Assembly: GCF_029761915.1 (NCBI RefSeq)
Contig: NZ_CP121695.1
Location: forward strand, 2,633,501-2,697,500
DNA: 64,000 nucleotides
Direction: 5' to 3'
DNA from: Bradyrhizobium sp. CB1650
GTDB taxonomy: Bacteria > Pseudomonadota > Alphaproteobacteria > Rhizobiales > Xanthobacteraceae
Part shown: positions 43,308 to 50,530 of the stretch, one piece after another
How positions within the stretch are numbered: the first letter of the stretch is position 1
Layout of the letters: every line of letters starts with the position of its first letter
Translations under genes and position numbers: made by a program
The notes under the pieces: generated by a model
What the model was told of the DNA's origin: nothing
Databases searched by the model: none
The model's input: the letters and a program-made list of their open reading frames with translations, nothing else

Positions 43308-44532
43308 GCTCATGATTTGCTCCCTTGTGACGATCCTGCCCGATTACCTCTACCGGCGCTATGTGCAGGGCAAGCACTTGGGCAAGGAGATCACCTTCTT
43401 CTCGATCTGGTACGAGTTGCGCTGGGGCATCACCGGCTGCCTCATGCTGACGATCTCGTTGATCACGATGATCTTCTACTTCCATCCGTCGACGTCGTCG
43501 GCGGCACTGTATTTCCGCACCGTGCCGATCCTGCCTGAAGGTTCGGGCCGCGTCGCCGATGTCAAGATCGGCTTCAGCGCGCCGGTGAAGAAGGGCGACG
43601 TGCTGTTCACGCTGGACAGCTCGAAGCAGCAGGCCGCGTTCGAGACCGCCAAGCGGAAGGTCGCCGAGGTGGATGCAGCCGTGCAGACGGCGCAGGCCGA
43701 CGTGGTCAAGGCCGAGGCGCAGATCGGGGAGGCAAGGGCCAATTATCAGCAGGCCAAGGACGAACTTGAGGTCAAGACCGAGCTGCAGCGCCGCAATCCG
43801 GGCATCGTCCCGCAGCGCGACATCGAGAAGCTCCAGGTGCTGGTCGATCAGCGCCAGGCCGGCATTGACGCGGCGGTCGCCATCAAGCAAGCGGCGATCC
43901 TGCAGGTGTCGACGTCGCTCCCGGCGCAGAAGGCCAGTGCCGAAGCCGCACTCGATCAGGCCCAGGTCGATCTCGACAAGACGATTGTCCACGCCGGCGT
44001 CGACGGGCGGGTCGAGCAATTCCTGATTAGGCCGGGCGACGTCGTCAACCAGTTCATGCGCCCAGCAGGGGTCCTCATTCCGGAAGGCGCGGGCCGCAAG
44101 GTGCTCCAGGCAGGCTTCGGCCAGATCGAGGCTCAGGTGATGCAAGTCGGAATGGTCGCCGAGGCAACCTGCATCTCGAAGCCATGGATCATCATCCCCA
44201 TGGTGATCACGACGGTGCAGGACTACATCGCCGCAGGACAGTTCCGTTCCGGCGAGCAGTTGATCGAAGCGCAGAACGCGGTCCGTCCCGGCACGATCCT
44301 GGTGTTCCTGGAGCCGCTCTACAAGGGCGGTCTCGATGGCGTGACGCCGGGCAGTAGCTGCATCGTCAATGCCTATACCAGCAATCACGAGGAAATCTCG
44401 GCCAAGGACACCAGCACCAGCCGCAAGATTGCGCTGCACGTCATCGACGGCGTCGGCCTCGTGCATGCGCTCCTGCTGCGCATCCAGGCGCTGCTGTTGC
44501 CGATCCAGACGCTGGTGCTGAGCGGCCATTGA
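43300..44532 (+). CDS. HlyD/EmrA-family membrane fusion protein (YibH-like)
   Basis: This 410-residue protein has a membrane segment at about residues 44-64 (GITGCLMLTISLITMIFYF), a lipoyl-like strand (GRVADVKIGFSAPVKKGDVLFTLD), a long coiled coil (about residues 108-230: KQQAAFETAKRKVAEVDAA and onward) and a second lipoyl half (KTIVHAGVDGRVEQFLIRPG). The C-terminus has a hydrophobic stretch (ALLLRIQALLLPIQTLVL). No matching ABC or MFS pump gene follows, so its transport partner is unknown. The ATG at 43300 lies 8 bp inside the preceding gene, which indicates translational coupling. It may be FixK-controlled through the box at 42779. Confidence 0.9.
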   Translation: MLELMICSLVTILPDYLYRRYVQGKHLGKEITFFSIWYELRWGITGCLMLTISLITMIFYFHPSTSSAALYFRTVPILPEGSGRVADVKIGFSAPVKKGDVLFTLDSSKQQAAFETAKRKVAEVDAAVQTAQADVVKAEAQIGEARANYQQAKDELEVKTELQRRNPGIVPQRDIEKLQVLVDQRQAGIDAAVAIKQAAILQVSTSLPAQKASAEAALDQAQVDLDKTIVHAGVDGRVEQFLIRPGDVVNQFMRPAGVLIPEGAGRKVLQAGFGQIEAQVMQVGMVAEATCISKPWIIIPMVITTVQDYIAAGQFRSGEQLIEAQNAVRPGTILVFLEPLYKGGLDGVTPGSSCIVNAYTSNHEEISAKDTSTSRKIALHVIDGVGLVHALLLRIQALLLPIQTLVLSGH

Positions 44533-44558
44533 CCGCGCACGAAGAAAGGACGACGAGA

Positions 44559-44969
44559 ATGGATTTGCGAAAGCCAATCGCGCCGGGCGCGCTGCTGCTT
44601 GCATCGCTGCTCATCACGGGCGGCCGTGCCGACGCGCTCGATCTCAACGGTGCCTGGGCCAGCGATGCCGACAACTGCGCAAAGGTCTTTGCGCGCCAGG
44701 GCGCGCAGCTCGGCTTCACGGATATGTCGGATGTCTATGGCGGCGGCTTCATCATCGACGGCGACCAGATCATCGGCAAGTTCGCACGTTGCCGGATCAA
44801 GGCCAGGAAGGACAATGGGCCGAACGTCAGCCTGATTGCGGCTTGCGCGACCGACATGATGCTCTCCAGCGTTCAGTTCAGTCTCAAGGAGCTGGATGCC
44901 GACAGTCTCGTCCGCCTGTTCCCGGGTATGGAGGATATGGAGATCCGCTATCACCGCTGTCTGAAATAG
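44559..44969 (+). CDS. Exported hypothetical protein with four cysteines
   Basis: This 136-residue protein has an N-terminal signal peptide (RKPIAPGALLLASLLITGG, cleavage likely at GRADA). The mature part starts LDLNGAWASDADNCAKVF and carries four Cys residues (DNCAKVF, FARCRIK, AACATDM, YHRCLK), well placed for two periplasmic disulfides. The ATG at 44559 follows AAAGGACGACGAGA; a TTG 10 codons upstream overlaps the previous stop and is less likely. It lies 26 bp behind the HlyD-type gene and is probably in its operon. The WASD...C start resembles small proteins that bind ligands in the periplasm, but I recognise no named family. Confidence 0.75.
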   Translation: MDLRKPIAPGALLLASLLITGGRADALDLNGAWASDADNCAKVFARQGAQLGFTDMSDVYGGGFIIDGDQIIGKFARCRIKARKDNGPNVSLIAACATDMMLSSVQFSLKELDADSLVRLFPGMEDMEIRYHRCLK

Positions 44970-45053
44970 CGACAGGGCCACGGGTTGTTGGTGCTCGGCG
45001 ATCCCCGCTAGAATTGTCCCGGGGAGCGGGATCGGAAGCTGCCGAGGAGAGGG

Positions 45054-46955
45054 ATGAGCGGGCGCGCGACCATTGCGTCGATCAAGCCGTGGCGAGCCGC
45101 GGCGGCGCTGCTGTGTCTCAGTCTCTTATTCGCTGTGTGCATCTTGCCCGAGCCCGCGGCCGCCGCCGAGCCGAACGCCCCCACGCGAAGCGAGCCCAAG
45201 CGCGTATTGGTGCTGCATTCTTTCGGCCGCGAATTCCGGCCATGGAGCGAATATGCGCGCAGCATCAAGGCCGAACTCGAGCGGCAGTCGCCCTGGCCGC
45301 TCGACATTCAGGAGCATGCGCTCCTGGCCGCGCGCTTCAACAATCCGGGACCGGAAGCGCCCTTCGTCGAATATCTCGGATCACTCTATCATGGAGCGCC
45401 GCCCGATATCGTGCTGAGCATCGGCGCGCCCGCGGCACGGTTCGTGCAAGGGTACCGGGGCAAGCTCTTTCCGGACACGCCGATGGTGCTGACCGTGGTC
45501 GAGCAGCGGCTCGTGAATCGGCTCGATCTCATCGAGAACGACGTCGTCGTAGCAGTCCGCAACGATTTCATGGCTGCCTTCAACAACATCCTCCAGGTTC
45601 TGCCCGAGACCAGGACGGTCGCCGTCGTGGTCGGTGCCTCACCGCTCGAAAGGTTCTGGATCGACGAGGTGAAGCGAGAGCTGAAGCCTCTAGACGGCCG
45701 GCTTGACCTCGTCTGGTACTCTGATCTGTCATTCGAGGAGATCCTGAAACGCGCATCGAATCTTCCGCCGCACACCGTGCTGTTCTGGGGACTGATGTCG
45801 GTTGATGCCGCGGGGATCGTCCACGAGGGCGATATCGCCCTGCGCAGTCTGCATGCGGTCGCGAACAGGCCGATCTTCTCCTACCAGGAGCCATTCTTCG
45901 GCGGCAGCACCGTCGGAGGGCCTATGCATTCGCTCGCGGAAACCAGTTCAAAGACCGTCGGTGCCGCCATCCGCATTCTCAGCGGCGAGAAGCCCGCCAC
46001 GATCAAGTACGAGCCGATCGGTTTCGGCCCGCCGAAATATGATTGGCGCGAAATGAAGCGCTGGGGAATCAGCGAAAGCGATTTGCCGCCGGGCAGCGAA
46101 ATCCTGTTTCGCGAGCCGGCCCTCTGGGAAAGCTACCGATGGCAGATGTTGTTGATCATGGCCGTGATCGTGGTGCAGGCGGGCCTGATCAGCGGATTGC
46201 TCCATGAGCGCCACCGTCGCCAGATCGCCGAGGTCGAATCGCGTCAGCGCCTCGCCGAACTCGTCCACGTCAATCGCTACTCGGCCGTCGGCGAGTTGAC
46301 GACCTCGATCGCGCATGAACTAAACCAACCGCTCGGTTCAATCCTGACCAATACGGAGACCGCGGAGCTGATGCTCCAGGGTGTCTCCCCGGATCTCGAC
46401 GAGATCAGGCAGATACTCGCCGATATCAGGCGCGACGACCAACGCGCGAGCGAGGTGATCCGCAGGCTGCGCAGCGTGCTGAAGAAGGCTCCGTTCGAGA
46501 TCCGGGATATCGAGCTCAATGACACGGTACGCGACGTGATCGGCTTCGTAGCCGCCGTCGCCGAAGGGCGCCGGGTCGCATTGACCTATGTGCCCGCCAT
46601 CGCCGATCTTCACGTCAAGGGCGATCCGGTCCAGCTCCAACAGGTCATTCTCAACCTCATCATCAATGCGATGGACGCGGTCTCGGACGCGGACATGAAG
46701 AAGCGTGAGGTCAGCGTCTCGACCGAGCGTGCCGGCAACCAGGCCGAGATCAGGGTCGTCGATACCGGTCCGGGGATCGCGACCTCCGATCTCGCAAATG
46801 TCTTCAATCCGTTCTTCACCACCAAGCCGCAGGGCATGGGCATGGGCCTTGCGATCGCCAAGACCATCGTCGAGGCCCATCACGGCACGATCGCAGCGAC
46901 GACCCCGGCGTCGGGCGGGGCGCTGTTCACGATCAGGTTGCCGATCATCCGCTGA
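45054..46955 (+). CDS. Sensor histidine kinase with ABC-type solute-binding sensor domain
   Basis: This 633-residue protein has a signal or first membrane segment (residues about 14-36), a periplasmic domain (about 48-340) of the ABC substrate-binding type (KRVLVLHSFGREFRPWSEY, PDIVLSIGAPAARFV, AVVVGASPLERFWIDEV), a membrane helix (about 362-385, MLLIMAVIVVQAGLISGLLH) and a kinase core. The H box is SIAHELNQPLGSIL with His421. The N box is NLIINAMDA and the G boxes are DTGPGIA and GMGMGLAIAKT. No PAS or haem domain is present, so it is not a FixL. It lacks an adjacent response regulator; the FixJ-like protein at 37612 and the receiver at 38430 are the nearest candidates. The signal is probably a small periplasmic solute. 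Confidence 0.92.
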   Translation: MSGRATIASIKPWRAAAALLCLSLLFAVCILPEPAAAAEPNAPTRSEPKRVLVLHSFGREFRPWSEYARSIKAELERQSPWPLDIQEHALLAARFNNPGPEAPFVEYLGSLYHGAPPDIVLSIGAPAARFVQGYRGKLFPDTPMVLTVVEQRLVNRLDLIENDVVVAVRNDFMAAFNNILQVLPETRTVAVVVGASPLERFWIDEVKRELKPLDGRLDLVWYSDLSFEEILKRASNLPPHTVLFWGLMSVDAAGIVHEGDIALRSLHAVANRPIFSYQEPFFGGSTVGGPMHSLAETSSKTVGAAIRILSGEKPATIKYEPIGFGPPKYDWREMKRWGISESDLPPGSEILFREPALWESYRWQMLLIMAVIVVQAGLISGLLHERHRRQIAEVESRQRLAELVHVNRYSAVGELTTSIAHELNQPLGSILTNTETAELMLQGVSPDLDEIRQILADIRRDDQRASEVIRRLRSVLKKAPFEIRDIELNDTVRDVIGFVAAVAEGRRVALTYVPAIADLHVKGDPVQLQQVILNLIINAMDAVSDADMKKREVSVSTERAGNQAEIRVVDTGPGIATSDLANVFNPFFTTKPQGMGMGLAIAKTIVEAHHGTIAATTPASGGALFTIRLPIIR

Positions 46956-47011
46956 CGGCCACGGTCTCGGACCATCGTTCTCGCGTTGCAACAACGTGAG
47001 GGGCCGTTTCG

Positions 47012-47025
47012 TTGATCTTGATCAA
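47012..47025 (+). promoter_or_regulatory. FixK/FNR-type box (TTGATCTTGATCAA)
   Basis: This perfect TTGAT-N4-ATCAA match lies upstream of the DUF3300 gene. Centred at 47018.5, it predicts a transcription start near 47060, about 20 bases before the ATG at 47081. Confidence 0.86.
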
Positions 47026-47080
47026 CAAACACCCGTGCCCCGGCCCGATCTTCCTGGACTGGAAGTGAAGGGAGATAGTG

Positions 47081-48517
47081 ATGTTTCGCTGCGGCAAGAT
47101 CCTGATGGCGCTTGCGCTGGTGATGGCGATCCCGGTCGCCGCAACGGCGCAGACCACCGACAAGCCGGTGACCCCCGCTACGCAGGCGCAGCCTTCAAGT
47201 CCGCCGGCACCGGCCGCGGAGCTTCTTAAGCCCGAACAGCTCGAAGCGCTGGTCGCGCCGATCGCGCTCTATCCCGACGAGCTCCTTGCCAACGTGCTTG
47301 CCGCCTCGACCTATCCGCTCGAGGTGGTGCAGGCCGACCGCTGGCTGAAGGAGCGCAAGACCCTGAAGGGCGATGCGCTGAAGGCGGAGGTCGACAAGCA
47401 GGCCTGGGACGACAGCGTCAAGGCGCTCGCCAGCACCGCCGATGTGCTCGCGATGATGAGCGACAAGCTCGACTGGACCCAGAAGCTCGGCGATGCCTTT
47501 CTCGCACAGCAGCCCGACGTGATGGACGCGATCCAGCGTTTGCGCAACAAGGCCTATGACAACAAGAAGCTGGTCACCACCAAGCAGCAGAAGGTCAGCG
47601 TCCAGACCCAGGAAGGCAAGCAGGTCGTGGTGATCCAGCAGGCCGATCCTGCGGAGATGTATGTGCCGTATTACGATCCGGCGACGGTCTACGGCACTTG
47701 GCCCTATGCTGAGTACCCGCCGTACTATTGGGGCTATCCGTCCTATATCGGCGCCGGTGTGATTGCCGCGGGCTTGGCCTTCGGCACGGCCTGGGCGATC
47801 GGACGCTGGGGCAATTATTGGGGCGGCGGCTGCAATTGGGGCAACCGCAACGTCTATGTGAACCATCGGAACGTCAACATCAACAACGGCTGGCAGCACA
47901 ATCCGGCGCATCGCCAGGGCGTACGCTACAACAACGCCAATGTTGCGCAGCGCTTCGGCAACAACAATCTGAGGGCCGGCGCGTCGGACCGGATGGATTT
48001 CCGCGGCCGGGACGGCCAGCAGGTGCTGCGGCCCAATCAAGGTGCAGGAGATCGGGCGGGTGATCGCGCCGGTGACCGTGCCGGAGACAGGGCGGGCGAT
48101 CGCGCCGGAAATCGCGGTGGCGATCGTCCGGGAGCAGGTGATCGTGGCGGTGACCGTGCAGGGCGGGATCGACCGGGCGGCGATCGTGCCGGTGCCGGTG
48201 ATCGCGCCAAGGGCGGCGGCGAGCGTGCAAAGGCTGCCAACCGCGGAGGTGGCAGTGCTGGCAACCGGGCCGGCGGCGGCAACCGCGGTGGCGCCATGAA
48301 TGTCTCATCCGGCCGTGCGGCGGCCGCGGCATCGGCACGCGGCCGCGCGAGCATGGCAAGCATGCCGCGCGGTGGCGGCGGTGCGCCGAGCTTTGCCGGG
48401 CGCGGCGGAGGTGGCGGCATGGCCATGCGTGGTGGCGGTGGTGGCGGCTTCCGCGGGGAGGCGGAGGGGGCGGCTTCCGCGGAGGAGGCGGCGGCCGGCG
48501 CTCCGATATCGCGCTGA
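47081..48517 (+). CDS. DUF3300 exported protein, C-terminus lost by frameshift
   Basis: The current frame codes for 478 residues. A signal peptide (ILMALALVMAIPVAATAQ) is followed by the DUF3300 core (LEALVAPIALYPDELLANVL, then ASTYPLEVVQADRWLK, and PYYDPATVYGTWPYAEYPP), a Tyr/Trp/Asn-rich linker, GDRA repeats and a Gly-rich tail. At the GGGG run 48455-48458 the frame moves off the expected Gly-Phe-Arg-Gly pattern and ends 20 codons later with an Ala/Glu-rich tail. Adding one base there would restore GFRGGGGGG and join the domain annotated next. The ATG at 47081 has GGGAGA upstream; a GTG one codon earlier is possible. The gene lies behind a FixK box and in front of its usual DUF2950 partner. 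Confidence 0.85.
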   Translation: MFRCGKILMALALVMAIPVAATAQTTDKPVTPATQAQPSSPPAPAAELLKPEQLEALVAPIALYPDELLANVLAASTYPLEVVQADRWLKERKTLKGDALKAEVDKQAWDDSVKALASTADVLAMMSDKLDWTQKLGDAFLAQQPDVMDAIQRLRNKAYDNKKLVTTKQQKVSVQTQEGKQVVVIQQADPAEMYVPYYDPATVYGTWPYAEYPPYYWGYPSYIGAGVIAAGLAFGTAWAIGRWGNYWGGGCNWGNRNVYVNHRNVNINNGWQHNPAHRQGVRYNNANVAQRFGNNNLRAGASDRMDFRGRDGQQVLRPNQGAGDRAGDRAGDRAGDRAGDRAGNRGGDRPGAGDRGGDRAGRDRPGGDRAGAGDRAKGGGERAKAANRGGGSAGNRAGGGNRGGAMNVSSGRAAAAASARGRASMASMPRGGGGAPSFAGRGGGGGMAMRGGGGGGFRGEAEGAASAEEAAAGAPISR

Positions 48518-48765
48518 AGCACGATGTCGTTCTCCTCGGTCATCTCGCCAACGGCCTCGGCTATTACCGCTTCAGCTATATCGGGAGCGACAAGGCCTAT
48601 GTCGGCGTCATCGCGCAGGAGGTCGAGCAGGTGGCGCCGGACGCGGTGACCCGCGGCAGCGATGGATATCTGCGGGTCCATTACGAAAGGCTCGGACTGA
48701 AATTCCGCACCTACCGCGACTGGCTCGCCGGCGGCGCGAGGACTCCTGCGGAGGTGTCGCCATGA
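48459..48765 (+). pseudogene. Frameshifted S74-type C-terminal domain belonging to the DUF3300 gene
   Basis: In the frame shifted by one base the sequence continues without a stop as GGGGGGFRGGGGGRR, then SDIALKHDVVLLGHLANGLG, YYRFSYIGSDKAYVGVIAQE and YLRVHYERLGLKF, ending at TGA 48763-48765. This looks like the endosialidase-chaperone (peptidase S74) type tail that follows a Gly-rich linker in many related proteins. Its stop overlaps the ATG of the DUF2950 gene by 4 bp (ATGA), the spacing of a natural operon, so the tail was or is part of the gene. Whether the missing base is real, a sequencing fault, or bypassed by slippage cannot be told here. Confidence 0.75.
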
Positions 48766-49676
48766 TCGGCCTGAAATCGCTTCGACATGCGGCCCTGGCG
48801 AGCCTCGTGGCGCTGGCGCTGCCCGGGGCGTCACAGGCACAGGAGGCCTACAAGACGCCGGAGGACGCGGCCGCTGCGCTCGCGACCGCAGTCAAGAGCG
48901 GCCCCCGCGACATCCTGAAGGTGCTCGGCAAAGCCGCCGAAGACATCGTCTCCTCCGGAGATGAAGTCGCCGACACGGACGCGCGCCAGCGCTTCACGTC
49001 GATGTATGACGCCAAGCACGGGATCAAGGCGGAAGGCAACAAGACGGCGACGCTGATGCTGGGACCGGACGAATTCCCGTTCCCGATTCCGCTGGTGAAC
49101 AGCAAGAGCGGCTGGGCGTTCGATACCGACGAGGGGCGGAAAGAAGTGCTGTATCGGCGGATCGGCCGCAACGAGCTGGATGCGATCCAGACCGCGCTCG
49201 CTTATGTCGATGCGCAGAACGAATATGCCGTGAAGGATCGCGGCGAAGGCGTGGGCGTCTACGCCCAGCGCATCGTCTCCACGCCCGGCAAGAAGGATGG
49301 CCTGTTCTGGCGCGACGACAACGATCCGAGCCCGCTCGGCGCGCTGGCGGCCGAAGCGTCGAAGGAGGGTTACAAGGCGGGCGATGCGGGGCCGGCGCCG
49401 TATCACGGCTATTACTTCCGTATCCTGAAGGCGCAGGGGTCCGACGCCCCCGGCGGCGCGCTCAACTATGTCGTCAAGGGCAAGATGATCGGCGGCTATG
49501 GACTGATTGCGTGGCCCGCGGAATACGGTAACTCCGGCGTCATGACCTTCCTGGTCAATCATGCCGGCACCGTGTACCAGAAGGATTTGGGCAAGCGGAC
49601 CGAGTTCATCGCAGAGCGTACGACGCTGTTCGATCCGGATCAGACCTGGAAGAAAGTCGATGCCGCAAAGCCATGA
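48762..49676 (+). CDS. DUF2950 family exported protein
   Basis: This 304-residue protein has a signal peptide (LRHAALASLVALALPGASQAQ) and the DUF2950 core: YKTPEDAAAALATAVKSG, then DEFPFPIPLVNSKSGWAFDT, GRNELDAIQTALAYVDAQNEY and AGPAPYHGYYFRILKAQG, ending in GVMTFLVNHAGTVYQKDLG. Its function is unknown. DUF2950 and DUF3300 genes are commonly neighbours, as here, which suggests one periplasmic or cell-surface function. Its ATG overlaps the stop of the frameshifted DUF3300 tail. The frame continues upstream to 48300 as a shadow of the Gly-rich region. Confidence 0.9.
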   Translation: MIGLKSLRHAALASLVALALPGASQAQEAYKTPEDAAAALATAVKSGPRDILKVLGKAAEDIVSSGDEVADTDARQRFTSMYDAKHGIKAEGNKTATLMLGPDEFPFPIPLVNSKSGWAFDTDEGRKEVLYRRIGRNELDAIQTALAYVDAQNEYAVKDRGEGVGVYAQRIVSTPGKKDGLFWRDDNDPSPLGALAAEASKEGYKAGDAGPAPYHGYYFRILKAQGSDAPGGALNYVVKGKMIGGYGLIAWPAEYGNSGVMTFLVNHAGTVYQKDLGKRTEFIAERTTLFDPDQTWKKVDAAKP

Positions 49677-50130
49677 GCAGCGAGTGGCGTTGCGCCGGTG
49701 CGCAGGCTGCTTGATCGCGATCGTCCTGTTGGCACTGGCGCTCGCCGTGCCGGTCACGCCCTGCTTCGCGCAGGCCGTCGGCCATGTCCGCGTCAAGATC
49801 GTCAAGGCCGGCCTCCTGGTCGGCGGCGGTGCCGGCAACGGCGTGCTGAGCTACCGCGGCAAGGCCTATCCCTTCAAGATCACCGGCATGAGCTTCGGCA
49901 TCACGGTCGGCGCCACGGTCGGCCGGCTCGACGGCTGGGCATCGGGTATCCGCGAGGTCGGTGACTTCGCCGGCACCTACAGCTCCGTCGGCGGCGGCTT
50001 CGCCCTGCTCGGGGGCGTCAACGGCGTCCACTTGCGCAACGAGAAGGGCGTCACGATCGCGCTGCAAGGCGCGAAAGCGGGCCTGGAGCTTGCAGCCAAC
50101 ATCAGCCAGATCACGATCTCGCTGAGGTGA
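49660..50130 (+). CDS. Small exported protein, EipA (DUF1134)- or YSC84-like, paralogue 2
   Basis: This 156-residue protein has a longer N-region and signal peptide (CLIAIVLLALALAVPVTPC, then FAQA). The mature part (VRVKIVKAGLLVGGGAGNGV, then LSYRGKAYPFKITGMSFGI and VGGGFALLGGVNGVHLRN) clearly matches the protein at 40927. The ATG at 49660 lies 17 bp inside the DUF2950 gene; a GTG at 49683 could also serve. It closes the DUF3300-DUF2950 operon. Two copies in one FixK-linked region suggest that the family serves the low-oxygen envelope, but no activity can be named. Confidence 0.75.
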   Translation: MPQSHEQRVALRRCAGCLIAIVLLALALAVPVTPCFAQAVGHVRVKIVKAGLLVGGGAGNGVLSYRGKAYPFKITGMSFGITVGATVGRLDGWASGIREVGDFAGTYSSVGGGFALLGGVNGVHLRNEKGVTIALQGAKAGLELAANISQITISLR

Positions 50131-50530
50131 TCTGGTGACTTGAGTGCGTTCTCACGAGGAGAATGACGGCTGCTCCGGGCGGAAATCCCGACCGGTGTAG
50201 CGATGCCGGAATAGCCCGCAGAGCGCAGTGGCGTTCAAAAGATCAACGCAATTCCGGTGCACACGTTCTGGTAGAAATCCTCTTGATGCAAAAATGACGG
50301 CGGGCTAAATTCCGTCCGGTGATTGCCGCAGGGGCCTTGCGTCGTGCCGGGAGTGTGAACGCTCGTCCCCATTTCTGCGGGAAGACTCGACCGATTTCTT
50401 TGTCGAAAGTGAATTGCTTCACACGCGCCGGCGAATTTCGGGGCTTATGAACCGGTCAATGCAAGTGCCGTGAGGACGCGACGCCAAGTATTTTCAGATC
50501 AACCGACTCATATCGCTGGGGAAGCCGGAT
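50131..50530. other. Intergenic region without recognised gene; upstream of the flavoprotein-cytochrome cluster
   Basis: This 400-bp stretch separates the FixK-type island from the next cluster. I see no FixK box, no coding frame with a plausible product and no clear intrinsic terminator. It should contain the promoter for the gene at 50531, and the weak base bias near 50270-50330 (GATGCAAAAATGACGG) is compatible with that. Confidence 0.4.
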
